Shown one piece after another: positions 47,913-60,237 of a stretch of DNA of 64,000 nucleotides (positions within the stretch are counted from its first letter, which is position 1; every line of letters begins with the position of its first letter). The stretch is from NCBI GenBank assembly GCA_021030915.1, contig JAGEMR010000096.1:1-64000 (forward strand), written 5' to 3'. The notes beneath the pieces are model-generated. The model ran no database searches. It had not been told where the DNA came from and saw nothing but the letters and a program-made list of their open reading frames with translations. The stretch comes from Astrothelium macrocarpum. Its lineage: Eukaryota; Ascomycota; Dothideomycetes; Trypetheliales; Trypetheliaceae. The translations under genes were made by a program, and so were the position numbers.

Positions 47913-49861
47913 ATGACGTCTGCGCCAGAGAAGGTCCTAAACTGGCTTTACAGCGTCCTCACAAGTGTAAGGTCTAGGAAGCTCTCTTCTATTAAGTTTC
48001 TAATGCAAGACATGTGCAGGAATATCGCGACGTCAATCGAACCTTTTCGGACGTTTCGCAAGTCCTCACCGAGTACCCGTCGCTGTCTCCACGCACTGAA
48101 GTCTACAGTATGTACAGAGGCGGATTGCATGGGTTGACATTTGTCTTTACTAAAAGATTACCTCTTTAGCTTACGAAAATGGCGCCTCCGCCCTGCTTCT
48201 GCGTCTTAGTGGGAACCTACCAGTGTGGTTTCGTGGTGCCATGTACAAATTCCCCATCCTCCTATGGGTACCCCACGCATATCCTCAAGAATCCCCAATA
48301 ACATATGTTACTACATCAGAAGGTCTAGCTGTGAGACCTGGACAACATGTCAGCGTGGAGGGAAGGATCTATCATCCGATTCTGGCTCAGTGGGGACAAC
48401 ACTACGATGTAAGTGGATTTGATGGATGAGATGCTTCAAATTCTGGACCGAATTTTGGCTAATATCATTCGTTTGACAGAGGTATAATCTAATATATCTA
48501 TTACGACTTCTCCAAGACGTCTTTTCCAAAGAGCCTCCTATGCGGTCAATTCCACAAGGTCAAAATGCACCTGCTGTTACGACGCAGCCAAGTCCGGCTC
48601 CAGTACCGCTGCCCAGGAATGATTCAATTAGACCAGGACCCCCCTCCAGAGACTCACCAATACCACCGCCGCCTCCTCCAAAACCGAATGAAGGACAAAC
48701 AAATGGATTTCGTAGGGTTGAAGATGAGCCTCAACTGCCTCCTCTACCACCAAAGCAGCCTGGTGGCATGAACAACCAGTACGGCGACACGCCTCGAAAT
48801 TTTTCTCGTCCACATCAAGAAGTGTTTGAAGATCGCATTCCTTACGGACAGAAAGTTTCACAAGGCACCAGTGGACCTCCTCAACCACCTCCCAGGCCAT
48901 ATCAGCCACAAAATCCATCCTTACCTCAAGCCACACCAGAGCCAGCCCGTTTTTCCAGATATGAACAGCCGCCTCCGCTTCCAACGCAGCCCCAACCCGC
49001 AATCCAACCACGACCGCAACAAGGATTTCCTCCCGGCCCACCACCGCCTCAATATGTCCCAAATCCACCTCCTCAGACACATCATTACCCTCAGGCACAG
49101 CCATACCCCCCACAACATCAACAGCTCCCATACACCCAACACCCCCCGCAACCGCCCCCCCAAGCAGCCCCACCCAAACCCAGCCAACCCATCCCCGATC
49201 TCCTCTCCTCCACCCACGACACCACCCTCACCCCCGCAAACCTAACCTCCACCCCCCTCCCCGCCCCCCCCATCCCCCCCAACCCCGAAAAAGACGCGCT
49301 CCTCTCCGCACTCTCGCACCTCCTCACAACGCACACCGCGCAAACCGTGTCGCAGCACCGCCTCGCGCTGCCGCCGCTCCAAGCACAACACTCGGCGCTG
49401 CGCAACGCGCACGCCACGCTCACGGCCGAGCTCCGCCAGCTCCGCGATCTCGACGGCGTGCTGGCGGCCAACGAACGCATCCTCGCTGAGGGTATGCGCG
49501 ACGCCGAGCGCGCCATCGATGACGCCCGCCGCACGGAGCCGCCGGGCGTCGATGAGGTCTTGGTTGCGCCTACGGTCGTGGGGAGTCAGCTGTGGACGCT
49601 GTGTGCGGAGGAGGTGGGCTGTGCCGAGGCGATGTGGGCTTTGGGACGGGGGTTGGATGCTGGTAGGGTTGGGGTGGACAGTTTTGTAAAGGTATGTGCT
49701 TTACTCTCGATTTCCTCCCTTTTTTTTTTTCCGGCGCTGGGAAAGAACGGAGTGCTGATTGTTGTTGATAGCAAACGAGAGCGTTGGCACGAGAGCGGTT
49801 TTTGAAGAAGGCGCTGATCAAGAAGATTGCGAGGGGAATGGGGCTGGATATGAATACTTAG
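47913..49861 (+). CDS. VPS23: ESCRT-I subunit Vps23 (TSG101-like)
   Basis: Recognises ubiquitinated cargo and recruits ESCRT machinery at endosomes; also part of fungal pH signalling. Exons 47913-47966, 48020-48107, 48170-48408, 48480-49691, 49772-49861; 560 residues. The UEV domain covers about 1-150: VLTS-EYRDVNRTFSDV, then TYENGASALLLRLSGNLPVW, FPILLWVPHAYPQESPITYV and ending RLLQDVFSKEPP. A Pro/Gln-rich region of about 220 residues follows, then a coiled coil in strongly GC-biased codons. The C-terminal steadiness box is ARERFLKKALIKKIARGMGL. The intron before the last exon splits the steadiness box after FVK. UEV domains lack the catalytic cysteine of E2 enzymes, as expected. Confidence 0.94.
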
Positions 49862-50048
49862 AGAGATGAATACTCGGGGAGGCCCAGTTGATCGGAATGA
49901 AAGGGGGTGTGATTAAGTATAGTATTCATGCCATATCTAAGACGTATTCTAGCAGTTTCTGCGCTCGTAGTGTTACAATCCATCATCATGCTGGAGAGCT
50001 CCACAGATGACTATCCCGTACTAATACAGTAAATCCTAAATGTATCGT

Positions 50049-52011
50049 TCAAACATCAAACACCCCTGCTGCAACACCACCCCTCATATCCACCAAATCC
50101 ACTCTCCACCCCCTCCACCCCTCCAAACCTCTCTTAGCTTCCCTCACCCTCTCCAGTCTTACTTTGGCTTCCTCCTCCCTTGCCTTTGCAAACGCACTCT
50201 CATCAAAGCCCCCAAACTCATCATCCTCCATCAACGCATCATCGCCTACACTTTCCCTCCTACCCATCCCCTGCCCCAGCATGGTACCCGCATTCAACCC
50301 GCTCTTCCCGCTCTGCCTCCGCCGTCCCGGCGTCGGCTGCCCCGTAAACGCGCTCAGACTCGAATTCAGCACCTCTGTAAACGTGCTCGTGCCTCTATAC
50401 GGCGACTGTCCCGAACCTGCCGCCCGACCACTCGCACTGCGCAACGGAGTACTCAGAAATCCACTCGTGGCTGAGTTCAGATCCACCTCGTCGAACCCGG
50501 ACGATGCCGCTTGTGTGCCAGCAGTACCGCCCTCGGTGGCGTCAATGCCGGGCTGGAGTTCTGTGCGTCGATCGCGCCAGATGCCGCGCCGGAGCTCGGA
50601 GTTTTCCGCTTCGAGCTGGCGGATGTGCGATTCGAGGCGGGTGCGGGATTCGTTCTCAAGAGCGTCGAGAGCAGCGTCGTCGTCGTCGCCGTCATCGTTG
50701 CGGGACGGATTGGGAATGGAAGAGGCCGTGTGTGAGCGAGTGGATGCGTCGCGTTTGAGTTTGGCATTCTCTGTCGCGAGTGTGTCTATGTGGGATTGGT
50801 GGCGTGCAGAAGCTTCTTTGTGGAGAGTTGTAAGGGTTTCGACTTTCTTTTCAAGAGCGGTTATGCGTGAGGCAGAAGCATTGGCGTCACGTTGAGAAGT
50901 GGATAGCTGGGAAGTTAGTAGCGCAATGCGGTTTTCGGCCTCTTTGGAGAGCGTGCTACTCTCGGACGTGTCTTTGGCATTGGCTTCAAGTTGTTTTTGG
51001 AGATCACTGATTTGTTGTTGAGCCTCTGAAGCCCGAGTTTCGGCTGTGGTCAGCGCGGAACGGACATCAGTGAGCTCGGCGTCTTTGGTGTTGACGTTTT
51101 CCTGTGCAGCTGCGAGCTGGGAACGTATTGAGGAAATGTCGAGTTCCAGGGATTCGATCGTAGAGGTCTTTGAAGCAAGCTGTGTTTCAAGATCGGAGGA
51201 CTGCGATGGACTAGCAGTGGAGACACGCCGATTTTTAGAGACTTGGCTCTGTAGCTGAGTATTTTGACGTTGTAAGGAGACAACTTCGGTCTTCTACTTC
51301 GCATTAGCATACAGAAGAAGCCAGCACATAGAAGACCACTGAATCGTCTTATCTAGCCACGGAAGGCGACTTACAAGCTTTTCCAGCTCCTCTGTCCTGT
51401 CTTTCAGCATTCTAGCTTCTCCACTTCCCTCTCGTAGCTCTTCGAGCTCGCTATCCCGCTCACTTATCTTTTTGGCTGCATTGATAGACTCTTCTTGTAG
51501 TGTCTTATTCTCATTTTCGAGCTCCTCAATACGTTGTGTTTGTTTGCGATAGATGTCCTGGACCTCGGTTTCTGCATCCACAGTTCCATTACTACCGGCT
51601 GCTCCTGGAAGAGTGGTCGAGCCACGACGAAATGATTCCGAACGTAGTCTAGATTTTGTAGTCTCTGATTGTTTACGATCGAGGGTTGGTGTGGTAGGCT
51701 CTGCGCCAATCTGGTCGGCATCTTCAGTCGTTTCGCCAGCAGGCTCTTCGGCAGCGGTCTTGGGTTCTTGAGCATCACTTGCAGCAGGTGTAGGCTCAGG
51801 TTCAGCTTCGGCCTTTTCGTCTTTCTTCTTGGAAGTCGTTCCGCCTTTCTTGCCCTTTTGTTGCTTCTTCAATTGCTCGAACTGGTCAAATGAGTAAGTC
51901 ACCACAACTCGAGTATTGCATTGACAATGGAGAGAGTTGCGCAATGACTATGCATACCCGCTTTTTAGCAGCTATAAGCTTTTCTGCCTTTTCTGCATCC
52001 ACGTCTGCCAT
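50049..52011 (-). CDS. Long coiled-coil protein, golgin-like (fungal 'M protein repeat' type)
   Basis: Minus-strand exons 52011-51958, 51881-51375, 51293-50049; 601 residues. It opens MADVDAEKAEKLIAAKKR-FEQLKKQQKGKKG, then an acidic, Ala/Glu/Thr-rich segment. A long heptad-rich coiled coil follows from about residue 120 to 420 (QTQRIEELENENKTLQEES and similar). The C-terminal part is Ser/Gly-rich with STPLRS and YRGTSTFTEVLNSSLSAFTG, a conserved-looking stretch, and a final basic/acidic helix (FAKAREEEAKVRLERVREAK). There is no signal peptide, membrane segment or GRIP domain. The resemblance is to fungal proteins often annotated as M-protein-repeat or golgin-like; I cannot name an orthologue with confidence. 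It converges with VPS23, 187 nt between stops. Confidence 0.8.
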
Positions 52012-54251
52012 GTTGGAGGGACTGAGAGTTTGAACTTGGCATGGAAGAACAAGATAGTAAACAAATGAGAGGTTGATCGCTATTGGGTAGGCGGACGTTC
52101 CAGCCGAACGTCGTCCGACCCTGAAATGTGGCATTATCCTGCTCACTTACGGTCGAGATTGTCTACTTCCTGTTTTGCAGGCGACGATGTCGCCTTGTGA
52201 TCATTATTGCTTTTAAAGCCAAAAGGCAAGGTATTTATTCTCCATGTGCACGCGCCCAGAGTAACATGGTTTGGAATTTCATTTCCTTTCGCATGCGTAC
52301 CTCGAGCATCATGACCAAGCGTAGGTAACTCGAGATTCAATCCTTGAAGATACGAGCCTCCTTTTTCTTTTATATATCCCTACAAACGCCGAATTTCATT
52401 TATGGAGAAGCTCGGTGCGGATTGCCACGCTCAAGAGTACACGGAATAAAAAAGCTCTTTGGTGCACACGAGACATGGAAGAATGCTGAATTTCAACTTT
52501 GAGGAGGCCCTCCACAAATCACCTAATTCAGAGGTGCGTGGGAGAATAGGAAATTGAAGACAGGGAGGCCGACAACTGGCTAAGAACGCGGCCTGGCAGA
52601 CTGTTGAACGTCAATCTCCAGAAACTCTAATGTGGATCGCCTGATACAGAGGTGCCAGAGAGAACATGAGATTGGAAACATAAAGGCTGATTATATTGAT
52701 ATGACTCTCATGATCGTCAACCTCGTAATGGAATAACTTCGGCATTTACCAGGAGCAGAGTACTTTGTTGTCTATACCATTTAAATTCTACAAACTTTTA
52801 CAAGTCAAATACCATCATTGACCTACACAACAAGTCTACTCGTCTCCGTTATCGCTGTCATTATCTATTTCCGCGACCCTGTAGTCTTCAGTCGCAGAAG
52901 CTTTCCGAAGGAGATTAAGATACTTCGATTCAGCGGTGTGCCGAACTTGTCCAGTCAACTCGGTGGCTATACCCGATATGAGGTCCTGCTTTTCTCAAAT
53001 GCACATTAGCCCCAGTCACCTCATTGACCAGATGCTCCCGCCCAAATCGTTACTACTCTTTTAAAAAAAAAACGATATCTCTCATTCACAGATTACAGCA
53101 ACGTTGTAGAGTTTCACGGCTATTTCCAACGCAAAACCAACATCGAAAGCATTATACCAGACCTTGACGTAACAATTAAAAGCGATCATACCAACCAACA
53201 CATTGGCCATACCGGCAACTTGATCGCCTTGAATATTGTATCACAAATTCTACGCCTACGGAGGCGACAAGATCCGGTCTATTATGCACGATCGCTAGTA
53301 TCTGGATGGAAGGTGGTATTGAGAAGCGCAGACGAGAACGAGTCAGGGCGGAATTCAAGGCGGGATTGCTCTGCGTGGAGGAAAAGTGTGATTGCGAAAA
53401 GGAAGAACATCGTCAATGGAAGAACGGAAATTAAAGAGATGTGGAAGAGCTAGTTGAAAGTCGTCACTGCCATCTGCTATTGCGGCTCCAGCTTTTGTTT
53501 CATCTTGAGCGGTAGGAAGTATGGAAGGGAAACGCGAGAGGCGTTGGAGGGCTAGTGATAGTCAAGTGGAAATGAGGCTTTGGGGCGTCCACAGGAACCC
53601 GATTTGACTGTTGAGCCGTGCCATAATCATCCTACTGAAATGACCTGTCTACAAAGTTCGGCCAACGCTATCTCATTTGTTGACTTTTCGCACTTGAAAG
53701 TCTGACTTCACGGTTTACCAAGCAACCAAAGCACGGACTCTATCCAGGCCAATCAAAGTAAACCCACTCTCTCACTCTATAACTTTTTGTACCTGTTACC
53801 TTGCAAGGCTACAGAGCCGAAAGCTCTATGGAAACTTCAGACTTCTTGAGGCTACTTGCCGACGTTTGCGGCTCTAACCTCTCCCAAGTCGACAATAGTC
53901 TTTTGTTGTGGACTCACTAATTGGATTTTCAACGCAATGGTTAGTCTTTTCAAGATACCCCAGAGTACACATGAAGGCGATGAACTGCAGCCTTGCCAAG
54001 TCGGCTGCATACGAATGTGGCGCCAACCTGGTCAGCCTTGTCAGGCTGAAAGTTGACATGATGCCTACTTTTGCTCATCAGCGGTGATGGGAATTTCGAG
54101 TCTACTTTGCTCGAATCCAGCAGTGTCTCCACTCATGAGTACTTTCTTATATGCTCTCCATCTCTTCCACTACATTCGAATCGAGAGTCAAAAAGCCGAC
54201 TACTTCAGGCTTAGATTAATATAAGTCAGCCTCCGTACCTGCTAAGACTTG
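52012..54251. other. Gene-poor spacer (2.2 kb)
   Basis: Upstream of the NLR locus. ORFs at 52818-53009, 53220-53453 and 53856-54056 (+) are short and without motifs. An A-run sits at 53065-53074. The stretch could hold a decayed gene but nothing supports one. Confidence 0.5.
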
Positions 54252-57200
54252 ATGGCTAGCCCAAGTCTTGACGGTTATGCTCAGTCGATTCCTTCGACTG
54301 GATTGACAGTTGTGGTTAACCCGGATGAGCCGTTTTTGGAGTAAGGCTCTCAACAAAATATTCAACATGCTATACTAATTGAGAAGTATCATATTTGTTC
54401 ATGGATTCACCGGCCACCCGGAGAGAACATGGACTCATAAGAAAGGAGACACAACCTACCAGACTGGCAATGATAACGAAACGACCGAACGCCCTTCTAA
54501 AAAGCCAAAGCTTGCCCTGTTTTCCAAGCCAACGGCCGTGTACTGACCGAGAGATCTGATCCCATCCACTGCCCCCAACGCACGCGTTTTAGTATACGGA
54601 TACGATACACATATAAGATCCAAGTTAGGCCCTCCTGTGAGCAAGACCACGGTATACGACCTTGCATGGGACTTCTTGGTAGAACTCGGGGCGAAGCGGA
54701 TTGCAGACGCGTCCAGGCCGGCCTTGTTCATCGTCCATAGTCTAGGAGGAATCGTTGTGAAGGAGATGTTGCGGCGCGCGAGTACCTGTCGTCAAGGCCA
54801 GTCCCATCTTCGGGCCATCTTCGAGTCCACAATCGGTGTTATGTTCTTTGGGACCCCGCATGGCGGCGCTGATCTCCGCGGTACTCTCCAGCGTGTCGTT
54901 GAGAGGATAATTAGAATTGGATTTAACGTCAATGAACACATTGTTAATACGCTTCTGCCGTCGTCAGAACGCCTGAGAGAGCTAAGAGACGAGTTTGGTC
55001 TAATTATTTAAGAAGAAAACTGGATCATACACTCTTTCCAGGAACAAGTGGGCGTCTCAGCCCTGAGTGGTCAAAAGGTAAGCATGGTGCTGGGGTACGC
55101 TTAGTTGCTAATTGGGTTTGTAGGTTGTCGACGACACATCCTCCTACCTAAATCTCCCAGCTGTGGAGATTTGTGAACATATTGGACGTGATCATATGGG
55201 AATGTGTCGCTTCACGGGACCTAACGACACTGAGTATAGAAAAGTTGATTCAGCATTACGCAGGATGACAGACTCCGTCTCTAAGATAACTAGACGAAGA
55301 GGAGACTTGTTACTTAATGAAGAACAAAAAAGAATCTTATTGGGATCATTGAGATTCGAACAAATTAATGCGCGTCAGATGACCATCAAGAATGCGCACT
55401 CCAAGACATGCAGATGGCTTCTTGGAGAGTCTGAATATCTCGACTGGCTTGCTAGCACTAAAATAAGCGATCATCACGGCTTTCTGTGGATTAAAGGAAA
55501 ACCTGGAACTGGGAAATCGACATTGATGAAATTTGCTTCCATGACTGCTCGCAACAAGATGAAGGATAAAATCGTCATCTCATTCTTTTTCAATGCACGT
55601 GGTGAGACTCTAGAAAAATCAACGGTGGGAACATATCAATCGATCTTACTTCAACTGCTTGAACGTCTCCTAGCGCTTCAGACTGTCTTCGATTCGCTTG
55701 GATTGTCTCCAGCAAGCGTCAGTGCGTTCCACAAATGGAGCTCTGAATCTCTAAAAATGTTGCTAGAGCAAGCCATCCGAAATCTTGGGCGGCATTCCAT
55801 CCTCTGTTTCATTGACGCTCTGGATGAATGCGAAGAACATCAAATCCGAGATATGATATCTTTTTTTGAGCATATCGGCGAAATCAATGTGTCAGTTGGT
55901 GTCAACTTCCGGGTTTGTTTCTCAAGCAGGCACTATCCGTATATCACAATCCGAACGGGCCTCAATCTGGCCCTGGAAGGTCAAGAAGGACACACCCAAG
56001 ATATTGCCAATTATGTGGGCAGTGAGCTAAAGATCGGGCACAGTAAGATTGCTGAGCAGATCAGAAGTGAGCTTCAAGAAAAAGCATCTGGCATCTTCAT
56101 GTGGGTCGTCCTTGTCGTTGAGATTCTGAACAAAGAGCACGACGGCGGTCGTACTCATGCACTTCGACGGAGACTTCAGGAGATCCCAAGTGATCTGTAC
56201 AAGCTATTCCATGATATTTTGACCCGCGATTTGCACAACAGGGATGAGCTTGCTCTTTGTATTCAATGGGTCCTCTTTGCAAGGGAGCCTCTGAGTCCGG
56301 AACAATTGTACTTTGCCATCATGTCCGGAATTGAGCCAGGCGTTCTCTCCAATTGGGATCCCACCGAGATCACGATGGATGCGATCAAAAGATTCATACT
56401 CAACTCCTCAAAAGGTCTCACTGAAAAGACCAAATCGGAAGATCCAAAGGTCCAGTTCATTCACGAATCTATAAGAGATTTTCTCCTAAAGGAAGACGGG
56501 CTCGGAACTATTTGGCCGGAATACATGGATAACTTCCAAGGTCAAAGTCACGAGCGACTGAAGCATTGCTGCCTCAATTACATGTTGATCGAATCTTGTA
56601 CGCAATTGCATTACAATAGAGTCCTCCCAAAAGCCTCGTCAGAGGAGGCTTCAGCCATTCGTGACACAGCCAGAAATGCACTCCCCTTCTTGGAATATTC
56701 CGTACAAAATTTATTGTACCATGCTGAGGCGTCAGCAAAACAAAATATCGCCCAGAATAGTTTTATACAAGAATTTCCTCTTGCAGTCTGGCTCAAGCTC
56801 CATAATTTGCTTGAAAAACATGAAGTTCGCCGGCACACTGAAAATGCGACTCTTCTATATATATTGGCAGAGAACAACTTGGCAAATCTTATCAGGCTAC
56901 ATCCAGACATCCTAACATATCTGGAACCAACAGAAGAGCGATACGGACCTCCGCTTTTCGCATCTCTCGCTACCGGAAGCAGGGAAGCAGCCTGGACATT
57001 TCTGAAAGCAGATACAGCAAGTTCGCTCTCAAATAATCAGCCCCAGCAGTCCAGCAGTCTATTCTCCATTGACATAGCGAATCACAGTTTTTTCAAACGT
57101 GATCTTAAATACTCGAAGAAGAAGACGATCCTTTCGTATCTAGCAGAACTTGGCGAAGAAGCCGTCCTTTGTCAGGTTCTGCGTTCAGGAAGGATCACTT

Positions 57201-58339
57201 CTTATATCAAGGATCAAGACAGAATATATCTTTCGTGGGCAGCTACAAATGGGCACTTCGCCGTATTCAAGCTATTGCTCGAGATAGGTAGAGCGAGGCT
57301 TGATTGGATGTCCGAGTGCCATTCTCTGTTGTTCAATGCAGCCAGATCTGGGCACGAAGCTGTAGTCAAGCTACTGGTTGAGATAGGTGATGTCGACGTT
57401 AATCAGAGAGACTATTTAGGTCAAACAGCATTTTCAATTGCAGTCAGATCTGGACACGAAGCTGTAGTCAAGCTATTAATTGATACCTACGTTGTTGATA
57501 TCAATCAGAGAGACGATTCAGGCCGAACACCGTTTTCGATTGCTGTCAAAAAGAGAAAAAAAGCTATAGTCGAGCTACTTCTTGAAACAGGCAGAGTCGA
57601 TGTCGACTCTAAAGATTCGCAGGGACGGACGCCATTTTCATATGCAGCGTCAAATGGATATGTAGAAATTGTCAAACTCTTACTTGACACACGCAGGGTT
57701 GACGTTGACTCTAAAGATTCGCAAGGAAGGACACCACTTTCACATGCAGCATCCCGGCGGGGTTGCGAGGCTACATTCAGACTGCTACTTGAGACAGGCA
57801 AAGCTGACCTCAATTCCAAAGATTCGCAAGGAAGGACACCACTTTCACATGCAGCATCTCGGTGGGATTGCGGGACTATAGTCAGACTGCTACTCGAGAC
57901 AGGTAAAGCTGACCTCAATTCCAAAGATTCGCAAGGAAGGACACCACTTTCCTACGTAGCATCTCGGTGGGATTGCGATTCTACAGTCGGACTGCTACTC
58001 GAGACAGGCAAAATTGACATCAACTCCAAAGATTCGCAAGGAAGGACACCACTTTCATATGCAACATCTCGGTGGGATCGCGAGGCTATAGTTAGACTGC
58101 TGCTTGAGATAGACAAAGCCGACGTGAATTCAAAAGATGAGACTGGATTGACGCCTTTAATTTTTGCGGCGGAAAAGGGTTACACGTCCTTTGTCAAGTT
58201 ATTACTCGAAACAGGCAAGGTTGACGTGAATGTGAGGGATCCATTTGGAGCGACAGCCCTGCAAAAGGCAGAAGGATTCAGCCATTCAGAGACAGCCGAG
58301 ATACTGCGATCGTATTCGAGTCTCTCCAACTCCCAGTAG
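54252..58339 (+). pseudogene. NLR (STAND) gene: alpha/beta hydrolase - NACHT - ankyrin, with two stops in the hydrolase part
   Basis: Exons 54252-54340, 54387-55077, 55124-58339. The N-terminal domain is the SesB/lipase-like effector of fungal NLRs: oxyanion region IIFVHGFTGHPERTW and nucleophile motif IVHSLGGIVVKEML. In-frame stops lie at TGA 54544-54546, where relatives usually have Trp in a YWPRDL motif, and TAA 55009-55011. Downstream, 55124-58339 is open for 1072 codons; its first ATG is 55196. That part has a NACHT NTPase (P-loop GKPGTGKST at 55496-55522, Walker B CFIDALDEC near 55800-55835), a helical linker and about ten ankyrin repeats (57235-58300), several nearly identical. In intact members, ligand binding by the repeats triggers the effector domain in heterokaryon incompatibility or defence. 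The locus may be a dead allele, an effector-less sensor, or contain sequencing errors. Confidence 0.85.
57614..58140 (+). repeat. Near-identical tandem ankyrin-repeat units, period 105 nt
   Basis: The codons for DSQGRTP recur at 57614, 57716, 57821, 57926 and 58031; the spacing is 102 nt and then exactly 105 nt three times. Units share the core GATTCGCAAGGAAGGACACC (the last four) and differ mainly after SHAASR, the solvent-exposed helix positions of an ankyrin repeat. Confidence 0.9.
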
Positions 58340-58566
58340 TTCACGCAAGGTCGCCTTGCTCATCTCAAGGAGCTCTTTGGCATGTGGATAGCTGAGCAAG
58401 CCACGAGTCCAGATTGAGTCCCTCGGCGTGGTTTTTTTCCCTGCCGAAGTATGACTTAAATTGCCATGGACGAATGTGGACAAGTCGTTATCTCGGCGAT
58501 GATCTGGGTTCTGTTTCAGAGCCTTTGGGTTGATTTCTACACCTTCGGAAAGAGTGTGATAGAATA

Positions 58567-58936
58567 CTAGGCGTATGTTAGACTTATTGCGTCAGCCTTT
58601 GTGTGGCCCACAAGCTTAGAGAATGCTGGTCCCGAGATTAATGTAAGCGGGTCAGAATACGTGTAGGAAGCCAAATTGCCGCACACGTCGAGCTCACAGT
58701 GCACCCATCTTTTCCAGGCATTGGTGGTGTATGGGAAGAAGAGTGATGATCCGGAGTTGCTCTGAGTACTGGTGTCTTGGAAAGTCACTGTCGCTTACAT
58801 GGGTGTGTCGAGACTTTGTAAGGAACGCTCTCGGTGGAAGAACATTCTCTGTACTGGACTGGAAATCTGTTGTGTAGTTCTTTTCTTGTAGGTGGTTGCG
58901 AGGTCCAGAGTGCGTTGATCGTCGGTCAAAAGCCAT
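58567..58936 (-). pseudogene. Possible small gene or fragment, family unknown
   Basis: Two overlapping minus-strand frames: 58936-58694 starts with ATG, and 58788-58567 ends with a compact Trp/Cys/Tyr-rich sequence (FFPYTTNAWKRWVHCELDVC .. SDPLTLISGPAFSKL). An intron using donor CCA/GTACAG near 58855 and acceptor CGACAG before 58788 would join them. A frameshifted relic fits equally well. I do not recognise the family. Confidence 0.3.
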
Positions 58937-59190
58937 TCTGTCGAGGACCTATGAGTATGGGCTGGACATTTAGCTGTAACAGACCTAGCTTTCTTTTTAT
59001 TGGATTAGAGTGCTTTCTGCTTCTTCCCAAGCTCGATATGATGCAGGGGCAGAATGAACCCGGCAGCGAACACTAAAGAGCGCACCTCAAGTATCTCTAT
59101 ACAAACTTACTACTCTAACGCTTAACCACAATACCTTTCAAAAAAGCTTTAGAACTCGTAATTGTTTGAGATAGGTTTCTGTAATTCGTA

Positions 59191-59445
59191 TTGTTTGTAC
59201 TTTATTTATCGCAACATTTAACGGAGTATTTTCGAAAGTGCACAAGAGACTTTAATAAGGAGCGGGAAGCACGTCATATTATCTTGGATCAATTGACGCG
59301 CTCCTTACGGTTTCCCGAACTCCGGAAGCGCAGTGGCATCCAATCACGTCAGTGGCTTTCTGATTTGGGATTTCTTCACGCTTTGTCCCTCTCAAGACCC
59401 TCATCTATGAGCTTTGTACAACACCTAAGCGTGTCTGGCCTTTAG
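59191..59445 (+). pseudogene. Possible fragment of another NLR/NACHT-type gene
   Basis: The frame reads REARHIILDQLTRSLRFPELRKR, resembling in style the short linker before the NACHT domain of many fungal NLRs, where a 'RFP..R' run precedes the P-loop. It then loses any likeness and stops. Suggestive only; it lies 0.85 kb downstream of the NLR locus. Confidence 0.25.
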
Positions 59446-60237
59446 CACTGACGACCGTGAAGATCGGACTGATACAAGAAACTTTCATGAATCGAGGATG
59501 ACCAAGGCTGCTGGAAGGTTTGCCCATTTGCCCAACTCTAATAAACGTCTGACCGGCCCTGAGATCCACCTATGCGTGGTGCCGGCAACAAACAACCTGC
59601 CTACGCAGGAGAGCCAAGCGATCTCAGGCGCCATACAATGCTAATGAGACAACTAAGGGACTTTGGCAGCTGCAAAAGCAGCTACATTGTTAGGGAGTAC
59701 ACTCTTTTTAAGATGCTCAAAATCCCTTAAAAAATACGTGCGAGTAACTTAATTATTTCTCTTTAATTTAAATCCACGCCCATTGATTCACTATCTATCT
59801 AGACAAGCGAAACGAAATACTACTATTACTCGTCAAAGACCCTAGCGAGAGATACCTTACAGAGCACTTGAAAGAAATATTGAGGCATGGCTAAACATCT
59901 TCAGATCTAGGACCTACTACATATTGAGAGTCTACACCATATCACTATCGAGACCAGTCTCACACAACTAGTACACACAGGCAAGCAGGGAGGCGGACAG
60001 GCTAGGACAGGCGGGCTGAAGGTGCTTGTGCAAGACACCAAAACTGAATGGAATGGGATCAATTAAGACGACTAAAACGAAAACAGCTACATGATCCTCA
60101 TAGGTTCTGATGAGGCGTATGTAAGAGGTCTTGTGTTCGCGAAGGCATGAAAGCCGAACCTGGAATCCGCTGTACGTGGAAAATTTAAACCAGAAAAGAT
60201 CATTCCTATGTTTCTTGAGACTTTTAGCGCCCTCATC

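Larger units (their letters stand above)
58340..60237. other. Spacer with possible gene fragments (1.9 kb)
   Basis: No intact gene. Two stretches look protein-like and are listed separately: 58567-58936 (-) and 59191-59445 (+). The rest, rich in short A/T runs around 59700-59900, shows nothing. Confidence 0.5.

Noticed and set aside
48628..49173. 181-codon minus-strand ORF
   Set aside because: Antisense of the Pro-rich linker of VPS23.
57505..57924. 139-codon minus-strand ORF rich in repeats
   Set aside because: Antisense shadow of the repeated ankyrin codons.
54252..58339. An alternative intron removing the TGA at 54544 to give an intact NLR
   Set aside because: The stop lies within a stretch conserved in the hydrolase family (before PRDL), so splicing it out would delete conserved residues, and the TAA at 55009 would remain.
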